A DNA stretch of 64,000 nucleotides from Streptomyces sp. NBC_01446. GTDB lineage: Bacteria; Actinomycetota; Actinomycetes; Streptomycetales; Streptomycetaceae. How positions within the stretch are numbered: position 1 is the stretch's first letter; every line of letters starts with the position of its first letter. The notes under the pieces are model-generated. The model had not been told where the DNA came from, ran no database searches, and saw nothing but the letters and a program-made list of their open reading frames with translations. The stretch spans positions 4,545,501 to 4,609,500 of the forward strand of contig NZ_JAPEPO010000001.1 in the NCBI RefSeq assembly GCF_026340095.1, in the 5' to 3' direction. This document shows positions 1 through 7,256 of the stretch, in pieces. Made by a program: the position numbers and the translations under genes.

Positions 1-15
1 GACGAGTCATAGAAT

Positions 16-30
16 CTAACGGTCCGTCAG
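16..30. promoter_or_regulatory. Operator palindrome site 1 (CTAACGGTCCGTCAG)
   Basis: Seen: one mismatch to the window-wide palindrome CTGACG-NNN-CGTCAG, ending 22 bp before the GTG start of the SDR gene at 53. Inferred: repressor site for the SDR/acyl-CoA dehydrogenase/alcohol dehydrogenase operon. Confidence 0.75.
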
Positions 31-52
31 AAACCGCGGGAAGGGGCCGGAC

Positions 53-964
53 GTGGGGAACTTCTTGGCAGGCAAGGTGGTGGCCGTCACCGGGGCCGGG
101 CGCGGCATCGGCAGGGCCGTCGCGCTCGCCTGCGCCGCCGAGGGCGCACGGGTCGTGGTCAACGACTACGGGGTGTCCATCGAGGGCGGCGAGCCGGCGA
201 GCGAGATCGCCGAGTCCGTCGTCAAGGAGATCGAGGCGGCCGGTGGCGAGGCCGTCGCCGTCGCCGACGACATCTCGACCATGGCGGGCGGACAGCGGAT
301 CGTCGACGTGGCGCTCGCTCGGTACGGACGGATCGACGGCGTCGTCTGCGTCGCCGGGATCCTGCGCGAGCGGATGCTGTTCAACATGTCCGAGCAGGAG
401 TGGGACCCGGTGGTCGCCACGCACCTGAAGGGCACGTTCACCGTGTTCCGGGCTGCGTCCGCCGTCATGCGCAAGCAGGGGTCGGGCACGCTCATCGGCT
501 TCACCAGCGGCAACCACCAGGGTTCCGTGGCGCAGGCCAACTACAGCGCCGCCAAGGGCGGGATCATCTCGCTCGTGCGCAGCGCCGCGCTCGGACTGCA
601 CAAGTACGGTGTGACGGCGAACGCGGTCGCGCCCGTCGCCCGTACCCGTATGTCGGCGAACGTGCCCATGGAGCTCAAGGAGATCGGGGAGCCGGAGGAC
701 GTCGCCGCGCTCGTCGTCTATCTGCTCAGCGAGCGCGCCCGCGCCGAGAAGATCACCGGGCAGGTGTACACGATCGCCGGCCCGAAGATCGCGGTGTGGG
801 CCCAGCCGAGGGAGCTGCGCTCGGGTTACGCGGAGGGCGGCTGGACCCCGGACAAGATCGCGGATTTCCTGCCGGGCACCGTGGGCGTCGATCCGATGCC
901 GATGCTGGCGCAGCTGGAGGCGATGGCCGAGGCGGCCGCGGCGAAAGCGCGGCCCAATCAGTGA
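53..964 (+). CDS. SDR-family oxidoreductase (3-hydroxyacyl-CoA/hydroxysteroid type)
   Basis: A 303-residue short-chain dehydrogenase. The Rossmann motif TGAGRGIG is at residues 13-20, an NDY segment at 37-39 suggests NAD preference, and the catalytic triad appears as Ser152, Tyr164 and Lys168 (YSAAK). The GTG start follows a purine-rich GGAAGGGG stretch. The acidic NDYG segment after beta-2 resembles the dehydrogenase domain of peroxisomal-type multifunctional beta-oxidation enzymes (family knowledge), so oxidation of a 3-hydroxyacyl-CoA or hydroxysteroid is the likely reaction (inference). It is first in an operon with an acyl-CoA dehydrogenase 33 bp downstream and a Zn-alcohol dehydrogenase, under operator site 1. 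The substrate is unknown. Confidence 0.85.
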   Translation: MGNFLAGKVVAVTGAGRGIGRAVALACAAEGARVVVNDYGVSIEGGEPASEIAESVVKEIEAAGGEAVAVADDISTMAGGQRIVDVALARYGRIDGVVCVAGILRERMLFNMSEQEWDPVVATHLKGTFTVFRAASAVMRKQGSGTLIGFTSGNHQGSVAQANYSAAKGGIISLVRSAALGLHKYGVTANAVAPVARTRMSANVPMELKEIGEPEDVAALVVYLLSERARAEKITGQVYTIAGPKIAVWAQPRELRSGYAEGGWTPDKIADFLPGTVGVDPMPMLAQLEAMAEAAAAKARPNQ

Positions 965-997
965 CGTCGAGGTCGAGGCCGGGGGCGGAGGCGCGTT

Positions 998-2197
998 GTG
1001 GAGTTCGGGTTCGGGGATGAGGACGAGGCGTTCCGGCGGGAGGCCCGCGCGTGGCTCGCGGAGCACCTCACCGGCGAGTACGCCGTCGCCCGGGGGCGCG
1101 GCGGGCCCGGGAGCGAGCACGAGGACGCCGGCGTACGGCGGTCCTGGGAACGGGAGCTGGGCGCGTCCGGGTGGATCGGGCTCGGCTGGCAGCGCGACGG
1201 GTACGGCAACCGGGCCGCCTCGCTGACGCAGCAGGTCGTCTGGGCCGAGGAGTACGCGCGGGCCCGGGCGCCCGCACGCCACGGGCACATCGGCGAGAAC
1301 CTGCTCGCCCCGACCCTGATCGCCTACGGCGACGAGGCGCAGCAACAGCGCTTCCTGCCGCCCGTCGCCTCCGGCGAGGAGCTGTGGTGCCAGGGGTACA
1401 GCGAGCCCGGCGCCGGTTCCGACCTCGCGAACCTGCGCACGACCGCCGTGCGCGACGGTGACACGTACCGCGTGACCGGGCAGAAGGTGTGGACGTCGCT
1501 CGCGCACGAGGCCGACTGGTGCTTCGTGCTCGCGCGCACCGAGGCGGGCTCGCGGCGCCATCACGGCCTGTCGTTCCTCCTCATGCCGATGGACCAGCCG
1601 GGCCGGATCGAGGTGCGGCCCATCCGGCAGCTGACCGGCACGAGCGAGTTCAACGAGGTGTTCTTCGACGGGGCGCACGCGCGCGTGGAGCACGTCGTCG
1701 GCGGCGAGGGGAACGGCTGGCGGGTCGCCATGGGGCTGCTCGCCCTGGAGCGCGGCGTCTCGACGCTCGCCCAGCAGATCGGCTTCGCCGCCGAACTCGC
1801 CGAGGTCGTACGGACCGCGGTGCGTACGGGCGCGGCCGAGGACCCGCTGTTCAGGGACCGCCTCGTACGGCAGTGGGCCGAGCTGCGCGTCATGCGGTTC
1901 AACGCGCTGCGCACGCTCGGCGGCGCGCAGGACCCGGGCGCCCCGAGCGTCGCCAAGCTCCTGTGGGGCCGCTGGCACCAGCGCCTCGGCGAACTCGCCC
2001 TCCAGGCGCGGGGCGCGCTCGCCGCCGCCGGGCCCGGGGACTGGACGCCTGACCGTACGTACGAACTCGACGCCGCACAGCGGCTGTTCCTCTTCAGCCG
2101 GGCCGACACGATCTACGGCGGCTCGGACGAGATCCAGCGCAACATCATCGCCGAGCGCGTGCTCGGGCTGCCCAGGGAGACGAGGGAGTCGTCATGA
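998..2197 (+). CDS. Acyl-CoA dehydrogenase
   Basis: A 399-residue FAD-dependent acyl-CoA dehydrogenase that would introduce an alpha,beta double bond into an acyl-CoA. Visible family signatures are the flavin/substrate segment QGYSEPGAGSDLANL around residues 130-145 and the C-terminal GGSDEIQRNIIAERVLG motif. The length is normal for the family. The GTG start lies 33 bp after the SDR gene, and the stop overlaps the next gene's ATG (ATGA), so translation is probably coupled. Operator site 1 would control it as the second gene of the operon. The family is clear, but chain length or steroid preference cannot be read from the sequence. Confidence 0.9.
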   Translation: MEFGFGDEDEAFRREARAWLAEHLTGEYAVARGRGGPGSEHEDAGVRRSWERELGASGWIGLGWQRDGYGNRAASLTQQVVWAEEYARARAPARHGHIGENLLAPTLIAYGDEAQQQRFLPPVASGEELWCQGYSEPGAGSDLANLRTTAVRDGDTYRVTGQKVWTSLAHEADWCFVLARTEAGSRRHHGLSFLLMPMDQPGRIEVRPIRQLTGTSEFNEVFFDGAHARVEHVVGGEGNGWRVAMGLLALERGVSTLAQQIGFAAELAEVVRTAVRTGAAEDPLFRDRLVRQWAELRVMRFNALRTLGGAQDPGAPSVAKLLWGRWHQRLGELALQARGALAAAGPGDWTPDRTYELDAAQRLFLFSRADTIYGGSDEIQRNIIAERVLGLPRETRESS

Positions 2198-3243
2198 GGG
2201 GTGTCGTGTTCGACGGGGTCCGGGCCGACGTGGTCGACGATCTCGAGATACGCGATCCGGGGCCGGGGGAGGTGCTCGTCGACGTCGCGGCCGCGGGGCT
2301 GTGCCACAGCGATCTGTCGGTGATCGACGGAACCATCCCGTTCCCGGCGCCGGTCGTGCTCGGGCACGAGGGGGCGGGGGTCGTGGAGGCCGTCGGCTCG
2401 GGCGTCACACATGTGTCGCCCGGGGACCATGTGGCGCTGTCCACGCTCGCCAACTGCGGCGCCTGCGCGGACTGCGACCGGGGGCGGCCGACCATGTGCC
2501 GCAAGGCGATCGGGAGGCCCACGCAGCCGTTCTCGCGGGGCGGCACGCCGCTCTACCAGTTCGCCGCGAACTCCTCGTTCGCCGAACGGACCGTCGTGAA
2601 GGCCGTGCAGGCCGTGCTGATCCCCGCGGAGATCCCGCTGACGTCGGCCGCGCTCATGGGGTGCGGGGTGCTGACCGGTGTCGGGGCCGTCCTCAACCGG
2701 GCGCGCGTCGGCCAGGGCGACACCGTCGTCGTCATCGGGACCGGCGGCATCGGCCTCAACGTGCTCCAGGGGGCCCGGATCGCGGGCGCTTCGCGGATCG
2801 TCGCCGTCGACGCGAACCCCGACAAGGAGGCGGTGGCCCGGCAGTTCGGCGCGACCGACTTCCTGACCTCGGCCGACGGGGTCAGGGAGGTCCTGCCGCA
2901 CGGCGCCGACCACGTCTTCGAGTGCGTCGGCCGTGTCGAGCTGGTCCGGCAGGCCGTCGACCTCCTCGACCGGCACGGCCAGGCCGTACTCCTCGGTATG
3001 CCGGGCGCCGACGCGGAGGCGTCCTTCGTCGTCGCCTCGCTCTTCCTCGACAAGTCCATCCTGGGCTGCCGCTACGGCTCCTCGCGGCCCCAGCGCGACA
3101 TCAGGCTCTACGCCGACCTGTACCGCCAGGGCCGGCTGCTGCTCGACGAGCTGGTCACGGAGACGTACCCGGTCGAGGACTTCGCGAAGGCGGCGGAGGA
3201 CGCCCAGCAGGGGAGGGTGGCGCGGGGGGTGCTGGTGTTCTGA
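2194..3243 (+). CDS. Zn-dependent alcohol dehydrogenase (MDR family)
   Basis: A 349-residue medium-chain dehydrogenase. The catalytic-zinc ligands Cys37 and His58-Glu59 are visible, as are four structural-zinc cysteines (88, 91, 94, 102) and the NAD-binding GTGGIG at 182-187. This is the class III/NDMA-like layout of actinobacterial alcohol dehydrogenases. It would oxidise an alcohol to an aldehyde (family knowledge). Its ATG overlaps the stop of the acyl-CoA dehydrogenase by 4 bp, so the three genes form one operon behind operator site 1. A gene on the opposite strand follows 12 bp after its stop, convergently. Confidence 0.9.
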   Translation: MRGVVFDGVRADVVDDLEIRDPGPGEVLVDVAAAGLCHSDLSVIDGTIPFPAPVVLGHEGAGVVEAVGSGVTHVSPGDHVALSTLANCGACADCDRGRPTMCRKAIGRPTQPFSRGGTPLYQFAANSSFAERTVVKAVQAVLIPAEIPLTSAALMGCGVLTGVGAVLNRARVGQGDTVVVIGTGGIGLNVLQGARIAGASRIVAVDANPDKEAVARQFGATDFLTSADGVREVLPHGADHVFECVGRVELVRQAVDLLDRHGQAVLLGMPGADAEASFVVASLFLDKSILGCRYGSSRPQRDIRLYADLYRQGRLLLDELVTETYPVEDFAKAAEDAQQGRVARGVLVF

Positions 3244-3255
3244 CCCGGGGGATGC

Positions 3256-4272
3256 TTACGCGCCGCCGCCGTGCGTGTTCGTCGCGTGGAACGTGCGGCG
3301 GTAGGCCGTCGGGGTCACGCCCAGCGCCGTCTGGAGGTGCTGCCTCATCGACTGCGCCGTGCCGAAGCCCGACTCGCGCGCCACCTGGTCCATCGACAGT
3401 TCGCTCGACTCCAGCAGGTGCCTGGCCCGCTCCACCCGCTGCCGGGTGAGCCACTGGCCCGGGCTGACGCCGGCCTCCTCGCGGAAACGGCGCGTGAAGG
3501 TGCGGACCGACATCGCCTCCTGGGCGGCCAGGTCCCGCAGCTGGAGCGGTTCGTGGAGGCGGGCCAGGGCCCAGGCGCGGGCCTTGGTCGTGGTCGCGAG
3601 CTGGGGTTCGGGGACGGGGCGGTGGATGTACTGGGCCTGCCCGCCGTCGCGGTGGGGCGGGACGACGGTGTGGCGGGCCACCTCGTTGGCCACCGCCGCG
3701 CCGTGGTCGCGGCGGACCAGGTGCAGACAGAGGTCGATGCCCGCGGCGACCCCGGCGGACGTGAGGACGTCGCCGTCGTCGATGTAGAGGACGTCGGCGT
3801 CGACCTTGATCTTGGGGAAGAGCCGCTGGAAGTGCTCCGCCGACGCCCAGTGCGTGGTCGCCGGGCGCCCGTCCAGATAGCCCGCCGCGGCGAGAACGTA
3901 GCTGCCGGTGCAGATCGACACCATCCGCGTACCGGGCCTGACCTGTGCGAAGGCCGCCGCCAGCTCGTCGGTGAGTACGCCCTCGTCGAGGACGGGGCCG
4001 TGCTCGTACGACGCGGGCACGACCACCGTGTCCGCGGTCGCGAGCGCCTCCGGGCCGTTCCTGATCAGGACGGCGAAGTCGGCGTCCGTCTCCACCGGGC
4101 CGGGTTCCCTGACCGAGCACGTCACGACCTCGTACAGCGACCGGCCCTCGGGGTCCTTGGCGCGGGTGAAGATGCGCTGGGTGATGCCGAGTTCGAAGGG
4201 AAGCACGCCGTCGAGGGCCAGGACGACCACGCGGTGGGGGCGCCGGGTGCGGGGCGCGGAAGTCTCGGACAT
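3256..4272 (-). CDS. GlxA-type AraC-family transcriptional regulator
   Basis: A 338-residue regulator. The N-terminal DJ-1/PfpI-like (GATase1) half includes the elbow motif CTGSYVLAAAG. A C-terminal AraC helix-turn-helix pair follows (AMSVRTFTRRFREEAG and later DQVARESGFGTAQSM). I chose the ATG at 4272 (MSETSAPRT); a longer reading to 4383 would run through the promoter of the divergent transporter gene. Proteins of this type often control amine or amide catabolism or sense small metabolites, but no ligand can be inferred here. The divergent arrangement with the MFS gene suggests it regulates that transporter. Confidence 0.85.
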   Translation of the reverse strand: MSETSAPRTRRPHRVVVLALDGVLPFELGITQRIFTRAKDPEGRSLYEVVTCSVREPGPVETDADFAVLIRNGPEALATADTVVVPASYEHGPVLDEGVLTDELAAAFAQVRPGTRMVSICTGSYVLAAAGYLDGRPATTHWASAEHFQRLFPKIKVDADVLYIDDGDVLTSAGVAAGIDLCLHLVRRDHGAAVANEVARHTVVPPHRDGGQAQYIHRPVPEPQLATTTKARAWALARLHEPLQLRDLAAQEAMSVRTFTRRFREEAGVSPGQWLTRQRVERARHLLESSELSMDQVARESGFGTAQSMRQHLQTALGVTPTAYRRTFHATNTHGGGA

Positions 4273-4346
4273 GGCACCGAGTGTATGGCCCGATCCTAGC
4301 GAAGGCTGTCTTTCCGGCCACTCGTCCAGGGCGGGCCGGTGATCCG

Positions 4347-5705
4347 ATGCTGTCTGCTGTGACGCACACATCGGACATGACACCGACCACCGCGGCCGAG
4401 GGCTCGCCCGGCGCGGGCGCCTCCCGGCCGCCGCGCTCCCGTCCCCGTATCCACCGCGCCTGGTTCGTGGCCGCCGTCACCTTCGTGACGATCATCGGTG
4501 CCGCCGCCTTCCGGTCCCTGCCGGGGCTGCTGATCGACCCGCTGAACGAGGAGTTCGGCTGGTCCCGCGGCACCATCGGGCTCGCCGTCTCCATCAACCT
4601 CGCGCTGTACGGGCTGACCGCGCCCTTCGCCGCCGCCCTCATGGACCGGTTCGGCATCCGGCGCGTGGTCGCCGTCGCCCTGGTCGTCATCGCGGCCGGC
4701 TCCGGCCTGACCGTGTGGATGGACTCGGCGTGGCAGCTCCTGCTGTGCTGGGGCCTGCTCGTCGGGCTCGGCTCCGGCTCGATGGCCCTCGCGTTCGCCG
4801 CGACCGTCACCAACCGCTGGTTCACCGCCCGGCGCGGGCTCGTGACCGGCATCCTCACGGCCGCGTCCGCTTCGGGGCAGCTCATCTTCCTGCCCTTGCT
4901 CTCGTGGATCGTCGAGGCGCACAAGTGGCGGCCGGCGGCCGTGACGGTGGCGCTCGCGGCGCTCGCCGTCGTGCCGTTCGTGTGGCTGCTGCTGCGCGAC
5001 CACCCGGCCGACGTGGGCACCACCCCGTACGGCTCCGAGGAGTTCGTCGAGAAGCCGCCGCCCGTCACCGGGGCCGCCCGCCGCACCGTGGGCGTGCTCT
5101 TCAAGGCCGCCCGTACAGGGCCCTTCTGGCTGCTCGCCGGGACCTTCGCGATCTGCGGCGCCTCCACGAACGGGCTCGTCCAGACGCACTTCGTGCCGGC
5201 CGCGCACGACCACGGGATGCCGATCACCGCGGCGGCCTCGCTGCTGGCCGTGGTGGGGGTCTTCGACGTCGTCGGAACCGTGGCGTCGGGCTGGTTCACC
5301 GACCGCTTCGACACGCGGCGGCTGCTCGCGGTGTACTACGCGCTGCGCGGGATCTCCCTGCTGTTCCTGCCCATGCTCCTCGCGCCGTCCGTCCACCCGC
5401 CGATGATCTTCTTCATCGTCTTCTACGGGCTCGACTGGGTCGCCACCGTGCCGCCCACCCTGGCCCTGTGCCGTGAGCACTACGGCGAGGACAGCGCGAT
5501 CGTGTTCGGCTGGGTGCTCGCCTCGCACCAGGTGGGTGCCGCGCTCGTCGCCTTCCTCGGCGGCGTCGCCCGGGACACGTTCGGCTCGTACGACGTCGTC
5601 TGGTACGCGTCCGGCGCGCTGTGCGCCGCGGCGGCCCTGATGGCGCTGGTCATCCGGCGCCGTCACGCCGATGCCGGCGCGGGCCTGGTGGCCGGACTGG
5701 CCTGA
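4347..5705 (+). CDS. MFS transporter (monocarboxylate/OFA-like)
   Basis: About 452 residues with around 12 hydrophobic segments. The loop signature ALMDRFGIRRV, between the second and third helices, and a repeat of it in the second half (GWFTDRFDTRRL) mark the major facilitator superfamily. The start is uncertain: ATG at 4347 (MLSAV) or 4377 (MTPTT); the longer 4281 reading overlaps the divergent regulator's promoter. It is transcribed away from the AraC-type regulator, with about 75-105 bp between their starts, a classic regulator/transporter pair. The substrate is unknown; uptake of an organic acid is a guess from overall similarity to the monocarboxylate-type subgroup. Confidence 0.8.
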   Translation: MLSAVTHTSDMTPTTAAEGSPGAGASRPPRSRPRIHRAWFVAAVTFVTIIGAAAFRSLPGLLIDPLNEEFGWSRGTIGLAVSINLALYGLTAPFAAALMDRFGIRRVVAVALVVIAAGSGLTVWMDSAWQLLLCWGLLVGLGSGSMALAFAATVTNRWFTARRGLVTGILTAASASGQLIFLPLLSWIVEAHKWRPAAVTVALAALAVVPFVWLLLRDHPADVGTTPYGSEEFVEKPPPVTGAARRTVGVLFKAARTGPFWLLAGTFAICGASTNGLVQTHFVPAAHDHGMPITAAASLLAVVGVFDVVGTVASGWFTDRFDTRRLLAVYYALRGISLLFLPMLLAPSVHPPMIFFIVFYGLDWVATVPPTLALCREHYGEDSAIVFGWVLASHQVGAALVAFLGGVARDTFGSYDVVWYASGALCAAAALMALVIRRRHADAGAGLVAGLA

Positions 5706-6323
5706 TCAGTGCTCGAAGCGGCCGAACGCGCCCTTGTGGAACAGCAGCGGGGGCGCCTCGCCGTCCCCCGTCCCGAGCGCCTCCACCCGGCCCACCACGA
5801 TGAGGTGGTCCCCGCCCGTGTGGACGGCGTGGATCGTGCAGTCGACCCACGCGGGCGCGCCCGCGATCCGCGGCGAGCCCGTCACGGGCGCCGCGTCGTG
5901 CTCGACGCCCGCGAACTTGTCCGCGCCGCTCACCGCGAAGGACCGGCACAACGTGCCCTGGTTCGCGCCCAGTACGTTCACGCAGAAGACGCCGGCGCTC
6001 GCGATGCGCGGCCAGGTCGTGGACGTACGGGCCACCATGAACGCCACCAGCGGCGGGTCCAGGGAGAGCGAGGAGAAGGACTGGCAGGCGAAGCCCGCGG
6101 GGGGAGCGCCGGGGTGCGGGGGCGGCGCCGTGACGACGGTGACGCCGGTGGCGAAGTGCCCGAGGACGCGGCGGAACTCGCCGGGGTCCAGTGGCGCCCG
6201 CTCGTCCTCGCCCACGGCCCGCAGCTCCGGACGCGGCAGTGCGTCCACCGGCTCGGCCGACGTGGGCGCACCGACCGACCGGAGGTACCTGACCACGGTC
6301 GCTGCCATTCCTGCGTGTCCCAT
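5706..6323 (-). CDS. Flavin reductase (HpaC/HsaB-like)
   Basis: A protein of about 205 residues. The flavin-reductase core begins near residue 48 with DPGEFRRVLGHFATGVTVVT, preceded by an unusual 45-residue extension. The core supplies reduced FMN/FAD to a two-component monooxygenase (family knowledge; HsaB is the steroid-pathway example). Several starts are possible: GTG 6326, ATG 6323, ATG 6308. Operator site 2, a perfect palindrome, sits 18 bp upstream of ATG 6323. The gene follows the crotonase at 6406-7194 on the same strand after about 80 bp. No oxygenase component lies beside it; the LLM-type monooxygenases near 39.6 and 41.5 kb, under the same palindrome, are candidate partners (inference). 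Confidence 0.85.
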   Translation of the reverse strand: MGHAGMAATVVRYLRSVGAPTSAEPVDALPRPELRAVGEDERAPLDPGEFRRVLGHFATGVTVVTAPPPHPGAPPAGFACQSFSSLSLDPPLVAFMVARTSTTWPRIASAGVFCVNVLGANQGTLCRSFAVSGADKFAGVEHDAAPVTGSPRIAGAPAWVDCTIHAVHTGGDHLIVVGRVEALGTGDGEAPPLLFHKGAFGRFEH

Positions 6324-6340
6324 CACACCTACGATTGAAG

Positions 6341-6355
6341 CTGACGATGCGTCAG
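6341..6355. promoter_or_regulatory. Operator palindrome site 2 (CTGACGATGCGTCAG)
   Basis: Seen: a perfect CTGACG-NNN-CGTCAG palindrome, 18 bp upstream of ATG 6323 of the flavin reductase gene on the minus strand. Its presence between the crotonase and reductase genes implies a separate promoter for the reductase. Confidence 0.8.
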
Positions 6356-6405
6356 ATAGGAAGTGGTGGGCCCGAATTCGATGACGGCGGCCAGTTGCGG
6401 GAAAG

Positions 6406-7194
6406 CTACCGGCCCCGGTACGTCGGGTCGCGCCGCTCCTTGAACGAGGTGACGCCCTCCTGCGCGTCCGCCGTCGTCATGTTGATCTCCTGTGCCGTCG
6501 CCTCCGCCGCGAACGCCGTCGCGCGGTCCGACTCCAGGGAGACGTTGACCAGCTGCTTGGTCATGGCGATGGCCCGGGTCGGACCGTTCGCCAGGCGCGT
6601 CGCCCACTCCTGGGCCGTCTTGCGCAGCTCCCCGTCCGGGACCGTGCGGTTGACCAGGCCCAGGCGTTCCGCGTCGGCCGAGGAGAGCGCGTCGCCGAAG
6701 AACATCAGCTCCTTGGCCCGCTGCGGCCCGATCAGGCGCGGCAGCAGATAGGCGCCGCCCCCGTCCGGGACCAGGCCGCGGCGCGCGAAGACCTCGATGA
6801 ACCGGGCCGACTCCGCGGCGAGCACCAGATCGCAGGCGAACGCCAGATGCGCGCCGATGCCGGCCGCGGTCCCGTTGACCGCCGCGACGACCGGCTTCTC
6901 GCAGTCCATGACCGCCGCGATCAGACGCTGCGCGCCGAGCCGGATCGTGCGGGCGACGTCGCCGGGCACGCGGGGCCCGGTGGCCGGAGCGCCCCGCAGG
7001 TCCGCGCCGGCGCAGAAGCCCCTGCCGGTCGCCGTGATGACGACGGCACGCACGTCCGGATCCGCGGAGGCGCCGTTCAGAATGCCGATGATCTCCTCGC
7101 GCTGGTCCCAGGTCAGCGCGTTCATGGCCTCGGGGCGATTGAGCGTGATCCAGGTGACGGCGTCGGCGGTCGTGCACTCGATGGTGGCGGACAT
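6406..7194 (-). CDS. Enoyl-CoA hydratase/isomerase family protein (crotonase)
   Basis: A 262-residue crotonase-fold protein. The oxyanion-hole segments are present: GRGFCAGADL near residue 60 and NGTAAGIGAHLAFACDL near 107. The two catalytic glutamates of classical enoyl-CoA hydratase are not evident: the first position reads AHL instead of CEL, and the second region reads VFARRGLVPDGGG. The Asp in PDGGG is typical of isomerase- or lyase-like crotonases (family knowledge), so isomerisation or another CoA-ester reaction is as likely as hydration (inference). It lies 62 bp downstream of the acyl-CoA synthetase on the same strand and probably shares its transcript from the twin operators at 9508-9546. 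Confidence 0.88.
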   Translation of the reverse strand: MSATIECTTADAVTWITLNRPEAMNALTWDQREEIIGILNGASADPDVRAVVITATGRGFCAGADLRGAPATGPRVPGDVARTIRLGAQRLIAAVMDCEKPVVAAVNGTAAGIGAHLAFACDLVLAAESARFIEVFARRGLVPDGGGAYLLPRLIGPQRAKELMFFGDALSSADAERLGLVNRTVPDGELRKTAQEWATRLANGPTRAIAMTKQLVNVSLESDRATAFAAEATAQEINMTTADAQEGVTSFKERRDPTYRGR

Positions 7195-7256
7195 GGCCTC
7201 TTCTTCCCTGTTCGCAGGCGGGCGTGGGCACGGGCGGTGGGCGGTACCGGCGGATC

